From JBCDBH01 sp039184055 (GTDB taxonomy: Bacteria; Acidobacteriota; Thermoanaerobaculia; Multivoradales; J023), in contig JBCDBH010000234.1 in assembly GCA_039184055.1 (NCBI GenBank), positions 1 through 9,285 on the forward strand: a stretch of DNA of 9,285 nt, read 5' to 3'. The notes beneath the pieces were generated by a model. That model was given only the letters and a program-made list of their open reading frames with translations, was not told the origin of the DNA and searched no databases. The position numbers and the translations under genes were made by a program. Below, piece by piece: positions 1-5,538 of the stretch. Position 1 is the first letter of the stretch. Each line of letters opens with the position of its first letter.

Positions 1-213
1 GATCCGTTCGAAGAAAGCATCGACCTCTTCTTCGGTCGGCTTGTCACCGACCTCGACCAGTCCCGCGGCTTCGAGCACCTTGGTGCGTTTGTCGAGCAAG
101 CGGTTGATCTCCTGCTTCTCCTCCAACATCACCGCCAGTGTCGAGACCGCGATGGCACAGCCGAAGCAGAGCAGAGTCGAGAAAATCAGGATGTATCGGC
201 CACTAAACTGCAT
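1..213 (-). CDS. nqrC: Na+-translocating NADH:quinone reductase subunit C, N-terminal part (cut by left window edge)
   Basis: NqrC is a membrane-anchored, periplasm-facing subunit of the Na+-NQR respiratory complex. In the known family it carries a covalently bound FMN on a threonine near its C-terminus. Only the first 71 codons are present, so that FMN site lies outside the window. The visible protein starts MQFSGRYILIF, has one hydrophobic anchor at about residues 6-30 (ILIFSTLLCFGCAIAVSTLAV), then a charged stretch rich in Glu, Lys and Arg (EEKQEINRLLDKRTKVLEAAG) typical of the NqrC/RnfG N-terminus. The start at 213 is supported by an AGGAG ribosome site (CTCCT on the plus strand at 222-226) 8 bases upstream. 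The gene overlaps the end of nqrB by 11 bases, which points to translational coupling in one operon. Identity rests on topology plus position after nqrA and nqrB. Confidence 0.9.
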   Translation of the reverse strand, partial: MQFSGRYILIFSTLLCFGCAIAVSTLAVMLEEKQEINRLLDKRTKVLEAAGLVEVGDKPTEEEVDAFFERI

Positions 214-1432
214 AACGCGTTCTCCTACGGCGGACATTGGCCTGAACCACGTAGTGGTCGATGAGTGCCGCGAAGACGTTCAGAAGGAGGATGGCGAGCA
301 TGACGCCTTCCGGGTAGGCCGGATTCAGCACCCGTATGAAAACCGCCATGACACCGATCAGCAACCCGTAGATCCATCGGCCCATCGATGAATGTGCCGC
401 GGTCACCGGATCGGTGGCCATGAAAACCGCGCCGAAGGCCCAACCGCCGAGCACCATGTGCCACCAGAAGGGCATCTCGAGAAAGAGGTTGTCCTGGACT
501 GGAATGGCGTTGAGCAACATCGAGGCAGCGATCGTGCCGAGAAAAACACCGGTGACGATGCGCCACGAAGCCACGCGGGTGACCATCAAGACCACCAACC
601 CGATCAAACACGCCAGGGCCGATGTTTCACCCATCGATCCGGGTACCAACCCCAGGAAAGCGCTCATCCAATCGGTCGTCATACCGACTTCGGTGACTTC
701 CTTCATCCCACCTTCGGCGGCCATCGCCAGATAGGTGGCACCGGTGTAGCCATCGGGGCTGGTTTGCGCCGCGATCCACACCTTGTCACCCGAGATCTGT
801 ACCGGATAGGCGAAGAACAAGAAAGCCCGAGCGGTGAGCGCGACGTTGAGGATGTTCATACCCGTGCCACCGAAAATCTCTTTACCGATGATGACGCCGA
901 AGAGAATGCCCAGTGCCACCTGCCAGTACGGGATGGTCGGTGGCAGCGTCAGGGGAAAGAGAAAGCCGGTGACCAAGAAACCTTCGTTGATCTCGTGCTT
1001 GCGAGCCACCGCGAAGAGCGCCTCGGCATGACCACCGATGATGAAGGTGACCAGGAGAACCGGAACGAAGTACAAGGCGCCGTGGGTCATACAGGCGATG
1101 AAGTTGTCGGGAGCGAACGGCAAGCCGAGCCACCCCATCGCCGCCGTCTGCCAATTCTCGAGCGGCAGCGCGCCTCCCGAGATCGCCCGATGGGCCTGCA
1201 AACCGGTGTTGTACATGGCCATGAAGACCGCCGGCAGCAGGGCGATCACCACCGTGATCATCAGCCGCTTGAGGTCGACCGCGTCGCGAACGTGCGCGGC
1301 GCCTTTGGTCACCTTGCCGGGAGAAAAGAGAAAGGTGTCTCCGGCCTCGTAAAAGGCATAGAGCTTCTCGAGCTTGCCACCGGGCTCGAAAAGCTTGTGC
1401 TGTTTGTCGAGGATGTTACGCAGAAATTGCAT
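203..1432 (-). CDS. nqrB: Na+-translocating NADH:quinone reductase subunit B
   Basis: NqrB is an integral membrane subunit of Na+-NQR, which couples electron flow from NADH to ubiquinone with sodium export. In the known enzymes it holds a covalent FMN and riboflavin. The 409-aa product is about the usual length of roughly 410. It has a cytoplasmic N-terminus (MQFLRNILDKQHKLFEPGGKLEKLYAFYEA) and about ten hydrophobic segments from residue 57 to the C-terminus. The FMN attachment motif is seen as DGYTGATYL, with the expected phosphothreonine-linked residue at T233. The conserved GKEIFGGTGMNILN (183-196) and MATDPVTAAHSSMGRWIYG (338-356) blocks are present. The start at 1432 has an AAGGA ribosome site 6 bases upstream, within the end of nqrA, and its A is shared with the nqrA stop codon (TGATG). 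The C-terminus ends in a basic tail (RRRRTRYAV). No damage is visible. Confidence 0.97.
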   Translation of the reverse strand: MQFLRNILDKQHKLFEPGGKLEKLYAFYEAGDTFLFSPGKVTKGAAHVRDAVDLKRLMITVVIALLPAVFMAMYNTGLQAHRAISGGALPLENWQTAAMGWLGLPFAPDNFIACMTHGALYFVPVLLVTFIIGGHAEALFAVARKHEINEGFLVTGFLFPLTLPPTIPYWQVALGILFGVIIGKEIFGGTGMNILNVALTARAFLFFAYPVQISGDKVWIAAQTSPDGYTGATYLAMAAEGGMKEVTEVGMTTDWMSAFLGLVPGSMGETSALACLIGLVVLMVTRVASWRIVTGVFLGTIAASMLLNAIPVQDNLFLEMPFWWHMVLGGWAFGAVFMATDPVTAAHSSMGRWIYGLLIGVMAVFIRVLNPAYPEGVMLAILLLNVFAALIDHYVVQANVRRRRTRYAV

Positions 1433-2808
1433 CAGCCTTCCTTCTCGATGGTGGTCAGCACCTTACGCAGATGCGGTCCGTAATCGTGCTTGCCCGGACA
1501 GACATAGGTGCACACGGCGAGATCTTCCTCCTCCAGCTCGAGCACACCGAGCTCTTCGGCGCGTTCGATATCGTTCATGACCAGTGCGCGGAGCAAGAAA
1601 AGCGGCAGGATGTCGTAGGGAAAGACCTTCTCGTAGCTGACCACCGGCACGATGGCGCGATCAGAGCCCCAGGTGGTGGTGGTCATCGGATACTGCTTGG
1701 AAGCGCCTCGGGTGAGCGCTGAACCGAAGGTGTTGAGCATCGAGAAGCGATCGAAACCGGGCATCAGCCAGCCGAGGAACGGTCGGTCACGATCCTCGCG
1801 CAACACCGATACCTGTCGATCGTAACGACCGAGAAAACCGTGGACGTCGTCGGTGGCGATACGACCCGACAGGACCGAGCCCGAGATCACCCGCATTTCG
1901 CCTTCGTCGAGCTCGCCATCGATCAGATCGGCGGTGGCGGCACCGAGCCGCGTACGCAGCAGACGAGGACGCGCCACGGGCGGGCCCGCGAAAGCCACGA
2001 CCCGTGTCGGATCGAGGTCGCCACCATTGAACAACTTGCCGATCGCCACGACGTCTTGGTAGCCGAGGTACCAGACGGTCTTTTCTCGATGCACGGGATC
2101 GAGCACGTGGATGTGGTAGCCGACGAGACCCGCCGGATGCGGTCCGCTGAAGGTTTCGAGCCGGAATTGCTCACCCGACGGAATCGAGGGCTCCTTGCCC
2201 GGGGCGGCGCAGACATAGACCGGTCCGCCGATCAGCTTGGCGAGCGCCTCGAGTCCACGCTCGAAATCGCCTTCACGACCGGCCAGCACGACACTCGGAT
2301 CGGCGGCCAGCGGATGCGTGTCGATCGCGGTGACGAAAATCGAACTCGCCGCCTGGCTCGGATCGGCGACCCGTCCGAATGGGCGGGCTCGCAACGCGGT
2401 CCACAAACCCGATTCGAGAAGCAGATCGCGAACTTGATCACGATCGAGCTCCCGGGGGTGCTTGCCGGTATCGCTACTGAAACGCACCGCCGCGGCGTTG
2501 CCGCTGCGCTCTTCGTCGCTCAGCTCGATGACCAACGACTGGAAGGCGCGCCGCTCACCGCGGTTGATCGCCACGATTTTGCCACCACCCGGCGCGGTGA
2601 AACGCACCCCGGGAGTCTTCTTGTCCTCGAACATCAACTGACCGCGCTGCACTTCGTCGCCTACCGCGACGTGCATGGTCGGCTTCAGACCGACATAGTC
2701 GGCACCGAGCAAAGCAACTCGGCGTACCGCGCGCGCATCATCGATTCTTTGCTCCGGCTCACCAGAAATGGGCAGCCGAAGGCCCTTCTTGACTTTGTGT
2801 ACAGCCAT
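1432..2808 (-). CDS. nqrA: Na+-translocating NADH:quinone reductase subunit A
   Basis: NqrA is the peripheral cytoplasmic subunit of Na+-NQR and takes part in quinone binding in the known complexes. The product is 458 aa, slightly longer than the roughly 446 aa of Vibrio NqrA. The N-terminal barrel-like region is recognisable (KKGLRLPISGEP, 8-18; then VGLKPTMHVAVGDEVQRGQLMFEDKK, 39-64, and TAPGGGKIVAINRGERRAFQS, 71-91). The C-terminal block is strongly family-like (LPLFLLRALVMNDIERAEELGVLELEEEDLAVCTYVCPGKHDYGP), with cysteines C433 and C437 in the CTYVCPGK motif. The start at 2808 gives the expected MAVHKVKKGL; a GGAG element lies about 11 bases upstream, rather far for a ribosome site. This is the first gene of the operon and follows a long leader with a Rex-like operator and hairpins. 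The ATG at 2818 upstream is in another frame. Confidence 0.96.
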   Translation of the reverse strand: MAVHKVKKGLRLPISGEPEQRIDDARAVRRVALLGADYVGLKPTMHVAVGDEVQRGQLMFEDKKTPGVRFTAPGGGKIVAINRGERRAFQSLVIELSDEERSGNAAAVRFSSDTGKHPRELDRDQVRDLLLESGLWTALRARPFGRVADPSQAASSIFVTAIDTHPLAADPSVVLAGREGDFERGLEALAKLIGGPVYVCAAPGKEPSIPSGEQFRLETFSGPHPAGLVGYHIHVLDPVHREKTVWYLGYQDVVAIGKLFNGGDLDPTRVVAFAGPPVARPRLLRTRLGAATADLIDGELDEGEMRVISGSVLSGRIATDDVHGFLGRYDRQVSVLREDRDRPFLGWLMPGFDRFSMLNTFGSALTRGASKQYPMTTTTWGSDRAIVPVVSYEKVFPYDILPLFLLRALVMNDIERAEELGVLELEEEDLAVCTYVCPGKHDYGPHLRKVLTTIEKEG

Positions 2809-2860
2809 GGAAATTCATGCTCCTGTCGGCGCGCTCTGTTGTTCCGATCCACCTTCAACT

Positions 2861-2888
2861 CTCGACGTCACCGATTGGTGACATCGAG
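2861..2888 (-). repeat. 12-bp-arm inverted repeat in the nqr leader (hairpin or operator)
   Basis: On the plus strand the arms are CTCGACGTCACC (2861-2872) and GGTGACATCGAG (2877-2888), with a 4-base centre GATT. Eleven of 12 positions are complementary. The one exception is a C-A mismatch on the plus strand but a U-G wobble in the minus-strand transcript, so the nqr mRNA can form a continuous 12-bp stem with an AAUC loop. It lies 53-80 bases before the nqrA start codon. No U-run follows on either strand, so it does not look like an intrinsic terminator. It may be an mRNA element or a protein-binding palindrome; function unknown. Confidence 0.6.
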
Positions 2889-2933
2889 CCGTTGCGGTGT
2901 GGGGCGACTCTCTTTTCTTCGTCAGGTGGGATG

Positions 2934-2954
2934 GACCTCGATGTGGCCGAGGTC
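2934..2954 (-). repeat. Small 7-bp inverted repeat in the nqr leader
   Basis: Perfect 7-base arms GACCTCG (2934-2940) and CGAGGTC (2948-2954) flank a 7-base loop. It lies between the Rex-like site and the larger hairpin, inside the presumed nqr 5' leader. No T-run follows it on either strand. A 7-bp arm can arise by chance in GC-rich DNA, so functional meaning is uncertain. Confidence 0.35.
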
Positions 2955-3022
2955 GAGTTTCTTAGTCGCCGATCGCATGGCCGCAGCGCGCGTAGGTATT
3001 CTCGCATCCTCGGCAGCCCGTT

Positions 3023-3050
3023 CCAATACCCCTTGTGAAATTTTTCACAA
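3023..3050 (-). promoter_or_regulatory. Candidate nqrABC promoter overlapping the Rex-like site
   Basis: On the minus strand, TTGTGA (3050-3045) can serve as a -35 box and TATTGG (3028-3023) as a weak -10 box, with a 16-base spacer. The -35 box and most of the spacer lie inside the 20-bp palindrome, so a bound repressor would block polymerase. Transcription would start near 3016, giving an nqr leader of about 205 bases. The -10 match is poor (3 of 6), so this placement is tentative. Confidence 0.35.
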
Positions 3051-3051
3051 G
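3032..3051. promoter_or_regulatory. Rex-type operator (perfect 20-bp palindrome) upstream of nqrA
   Basis: The sequence CTTGTGAAATTTTTCACAAG has perfect 9-base arms around a TT centre. Its core TTGTGAA-N4-TTCACAA is the known recognition pattern of Rex, the repressor that senses the NADH/NAD+ ratio in many bacteria and controls NADH-oxidising and respiratory genes. It lies 224 bases upstream of nqrA and 127 bases upstream of the divergent tetR start. Its AT-rich character stands out in the GC-rich surroundings. Since the nqr operon encodes an NADH dehydrogenase, the obvious reading is redox control of Na+-NQR. No rex gene is in the window, so the regulator is inferred from the site alone. Confidence 0.75.
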
Positions 3052-3141
3052 CTCCCGACGGACACGCGCTAGCTTCGATGTCTTCAATAGTACCCGAAGT
3101 CGATAGTAGAGGGCAGCGGATGGGGTTCCCATGGCCCCAAC

Positions 3142-3169
3142 TTGCAAAAACGAACGGTCGTGCTATTCT
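3142..3169 (+). promoter_or_regulatory. Candidate sigma70-type promoter of the tetR operon
   Basis: TTGCAA (3142-3147) and TATTCT (3164-3169) are separated by 16 bases. The predicted start of transcription is about 3176-3177, only 2-3 bases before the ATG at 3179. This supports that start codon and a leaderless message. A short inverted repeat, TGGGG and CCCCA (3121-3139), sits directly upstream and could be a regulator site, but is too short to be sure. Confidence 0.5.
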
Positions 3170-3178
3170 CATCCGGCC

Positions 3179-3823
3179 ATGAGTCGTGCCACCACCACAT
3201 CAGCATCCACAGCCTCATCACGATCCGCGCCCCGCAGCCGAGGCGAAGAAACCCGCCGCGCGATCCTCAAGGAGGCACTTGCCCAGGCGACCAAAGTCGG
3301 CCTCGAGGGCTTGAGCATCGGTGGTCTGGCAAAAGAGACCGGCATGTCGAAAAGCGGTCTCTTCGCACATTTCGGCTCCAAAGAAGACCTCCAGGTCGGG
3401 GTGCTCGACTTCGCCGCCTATTACTTTGTGCGCACAGTCGTCAAACCGGCTATCGAACAGCCACGCGGCGAGCCACGTATCCATGCCCTGGTGGAAAACT
3501 GGTTTCGCTGGGAACGCGACATCGTCGGGCCGGGAGGATGTATCTTCATCGCCGCCTCGACCGAGCTCGATGATCGCCCCGGGCCGGTACGCGACAAATT
3601 GGTCGCCGAACAGCGGCGCTGGATCGATGCTCTCGCGCGTAGCGCCCGAATCGCCATCGACGAGGGTCACTTTCGACCGGATCTCGATGCCGCGCAGTTC
3701 GCCTTCGATCTCTTCGGGATCATTCTCGTCTACCACTATTATCACCGCCTCCTCCGTGCTCCCGACTCGGAAGCACGCGCCCGCCACGCATTCGAAGAGC
3801 TGCTCAAAAGCGCTCGCGTCTAA
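3179..3823 (+). CDS. TetR/AcrR-family transcriptional regulator
   Basis: This is a one-component DNA-binding repressor type. The 214-aa product has a Ser/Thr/Arg-rich flexible start (1-22), then the TetR helix-turn-helix domain at about 24-71 (TRRAILKEALAQATKVGLEGLSIGGLAKETGMSKSGLFAHFGSKEDL), which is a near-ideal match. The C-terminal ligand and dimer domain includes GGCIFIAASTELDDRPGPVRD (119-139), a pattern found in one TetR subgroup; the ligand cannot be read from sequence. The start at 3179 was chosen because a promoter -10 box ends 9 bases before it. The in-frame ATG at 3131 would add 16 residues (APTCKNERSCYSHPA after Met) that do not look like part of the family and would lie upstream of that promoter. 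No ribosome site precedes 3179. The hydrolase gene follows after 31 bases and is probably co-transcribed, so it is a likely target of self-control. Confidence 0.9.
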   Translation: MSRATTTSASTASSRSAPRSRGEETRRAILKEALAQATKVGLEGLSIGGLAKETGMSKSGLFAHFGSKEDLQVGVLDFAAYYFVRTVVKPAIEQPRGEPRIHALVENWFRWERDIVGPGGCIFIAASTELDDRPGPVRDKLVAEQRRWIDALARSARIAIDEGHFRPDLDAAQFAFDLFGIILVYHYYHRLLRAPDSEARARHAFEELLKSARV

Positions 3824-3854
3824 AGCCGTTCCTCATTGAACCAAGGAGCCCGAG

Positions 3855-4799
3855 ATGTCTGAGCCAGCCAACCTTCACCAAGAAAAAAGCACGACCGTTC
3901 GTAAAGTTCACGCTTACCCCAAGCAACGATCGACACCGATCACCTACTTGGCGAGAACCACGCTACGCACGACCGGACGAATCGTCTCGGCCCTCTCACC
4001 CGCGATCGCCGGTCGGCTCGCCGCACCCATGTTCCTGACCCCGCCGCGTCCAAAACGTCCAGCATGGGAAGACGAGCGCCTCGCCACCGCTCGACCATGG
4101 CGACTGACTCTGGCCAACGGCCGTAGTGTCGCCGCCTGGCGATGGCTCGGTGACGGCCCGACGGTAGTCTTGGTTCACGGCTGGGGAGGTCGAGGCAGCC
4201 AACTCTCGGCCATGGCCGCGCCGCTGGTCGAGGCAGGGTTCTCGGTGGTCGCATTCGACGCACCCGGACATGGTGATAGCGACGGCAGACGCTCGTCGCT
4301 GGTGGCGATGTCTAGCGCTCTACACGCCGTGGCGGCGGCAAGCGCGCCGCTCGCCGGAGTCGTGGCTCATTCAGCCGGCGCCACGGCGACAGCCATGGTG
4401 CTCGCCAATGGTCTCGACATTCCGCGGATCGTCTTCGTGGGACCGGGCGTCGAGCCGGTGACGTTCACTCATGCGTTCGCCGATCATCTCGGGTTGAGCG
4501 AGCCGGCGCGACGTAGCATGCAAGAGCGAATCGAACGTCATGTGGGCATCCGTCTCGACGAGATCGACCCGCTGGCCCTCGCCCCTGACTTCGACATCCC
4601 ACTGCTTACTTTTCACGACCACGAAGATCGCGAAACGCCTTTCGACGGCGCCCAACGCCTGACCGCCGCATGGCCCGATGCCGAGCTGCGTCCGACCCGC
4701 GGACTCGGTCACCGACGCATCCTCCGTGACAACACGGTCGTCGCGCAGACGGTTCGGTTCTTCGCCCGCGCCAGTCGCTCACGACGCCCAGCGGCGTAG
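3855..4799 (+). CDS. Alpha/beta-hydrolase fold protein
   Basis: A serine hydrolase of unknown substrate, 314 aa. Visible parts are the strand and oxyanion-hole motif VVLVHGWGGRGSQL (104-117), the FDAPGHGDSDG block (134-144), the nucleophile elbow VVAHSAGATA with S173, an acid in HDHEDRETPF (most likely D258), and the catalytic histidine H286 in GLGHRRILRD. The elbow reads A-H-S-A-G, so the usual first glycine of GxSxG is alanine, as in some family members. The first 80 residues are basic and carry no clear signal peptide, so a cytoplasmic site is likely. A strong AAGGAG ribosome site (3843-3848) lies 6 bases before the ATG. The gene follows tetR by 31 bases and is followed after 2 bases by a transglutaminase-like gene. 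TetR-hydrolase pairs are common, but the substrate (ester, lipid or acyl group) is not shown. Confidence 0.88.
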   Translation: MSEPANLHQEKSTTVRKVHAYPKQRSTPITYLARTTLRTTGRIVSALSPAIAGRLAAPMFLTPPRPKRPAWEDERLATARPWRLTLANGRSVAAWRWLGDGPTVVLVHGWGGRGSQLSAMAAPLVEAGFSVVAFDAPGHGDSDGRRSSLVAMSSALHAVAAASAPLAGVVAHSAGATATAMVLANGLDIPRIVFVGPGVEPVTFTHAFADHLGLSEPARRSMQERIERHVGIRLDEIDPLALAPDFDIPLLTFHDHEDRETPFDGAQRLTAAWPDAELRPTRGLGHRRILRDNTVVAQTVRFFARASRSRRPAA

Positions 4800-4801
4800 T
4801 C

Positions 4802-5524
4802 ATGACGACACTGCTCGTTCTCTTGCTTTGGGTATCCCTACCGGCGGCGCCACAGTCGCCATTGACGCTCGACGAGAGCATGCACCGGTGGGCTTACGAG
4901 CACGCTCCTGCTCATCTCGACGATCAGGCTCGGATCGAGCATCTCTTCGCGGCGATGCTCGACGAAAACGGGCTCGGGCTTCACGAGCGCTCCGGGCATT
5001 CACCGACGGCCCGCGAAGCGTTCCTCGAGGGTCGTGCCGATTGTGTCGGCTTCGCGCTCTTGTTCACCGCGCTGGCACGGTCGGTCCATCTACCCGCTCG
5101 GCTCGCGGTTTCCGTCGACATCGAAGTGGTCGGCGGGCAACGAAACCTCCGTATCGCCGAAGGTCACGTCGCAGTCCAGGTCACAGCGTCGCCGCACGCC
5201 GACACCCTGATGGTCGACTTCGGAGGTATCTATCGGCCGCCGCCGGGAAGCTTCGCGCTGGTCGACGATCAAACGGTATTCGCCATCTACTACAGCAATC
5301 GCGGCACCGAAGCGCTGCTCGACGGACGTCCCGCTTCGGCGGTGGTGTGGCTCGAAAGCGCCACGCTGCTCGAACCTGATCTGGCCGGGGCGTGGCTCAA
5401 TCTCGGTGTAGCGCGAGGTCGGCTGGGTGATCGTCACGGCGCCATCGAAGCGTACCGACGCGCGCTCGAGCTCGATCCGAGCTCGGCGGCGAGCGAGAAT
5501 CTCGCTCACCTCCAAGCTCGGTGA
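4802..5524 (+). CDS. Exported transglutaminase-like protein with C-terminal TPR repeats
   Basis: A 240-aa protein that is not assignable to a named gene. The N-terminus (MTTLLVLLLWVSLPAAPQS) looks like a short signal peptide or anchor, though it lacks the usual leading positive charges. The middle part resembles the transglutaminase/cysteine-protease core: C81 in GRADCVGFALLFTALARSVHLPARLAV, H122 in EGHVAVQV, and D139 in LMVDFGG form a plausible Cys-His-Asp triad. Residues about 162-195 and 196-229 form two TPR units; the second (AWLNLGVARGRLGDRHGAIEAYRRALELDPSS) is textbook. The family includes peptidases and protein cross-linkers, but many members only bind. It starts 2 bases after the hydrolase stop and has no clear ribosome site, so translational coupling is likely. 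Its role with the hydrolase is unknown. It ends 14 bases from the convergent fhs stop. Confidence 0.8.
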   Translation: MTTLLVLLLWVSLPAAPQSPLTLDESMHRWAYEHAPAHLDDQARIEHLFAAMLDENGLGLHERSGHSPTAREAFLEGRADCVGFALLFTALARSVHLPARLAVSVDIEVVGGQRNLRIAEGHVAVQVTASPHADTLMVDFGGIYRPPPGSFALVDDQTVFAIYYSNRGTEALLDGRPASAVVWLESATLLEPDLAGAWLNLGVARGRLGDRHGAIEAYRRALELDPSSAASENLAHLQAR

Positions 5525-5538
5525 CAGCCACCACCACG

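Noticed and set aside
392..1483. Long open frame on the plus strand antisense to nqrB (363 codons)
   Set aside because: Lies wholly opposite nqrB, is rich in His, Arg, Gly, Asp and Glu without domain pattern, and is explained by codon bias of the real gene.
2861..2888. Intrinsic terminator reading of the leader inverted repeat
   Set aside because: No T-run follows the stem on either strand.
2855..3007. Possible leader peptide of about 50 codons on the minus strand upstream of nqrA
   Set aside because: ATG at 3007 has no properly spaced ribosome site and the peptide (MREYLRALRPCDRRLRNSTS...) shows no attenuation-like codon run. It overlaps the hairpins, so a role cannot be excluded but is not supported.
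1840..3072. Long open frame on the plus strand antisense to nqrA and into the leader (410 codons)
   Set aside because: Mostly antisense to nqrA; composition is arginine- and histidine-rich with no recognisable fold, and its tail crosses the Rex-like site.
3131..3178. Upstream in-frame start for tetR at 3131
   Set aside because: The extra 16 residues do not resemble the family, and the likely promoter lies between 3142 and 3169, downstream of this start.
5525..5538. Bidirectional terminator between the convergent transglutaminase-like gene and fhs
   Set aside because: The gap is 14 bases and shows no hairpin followed by a T-run.
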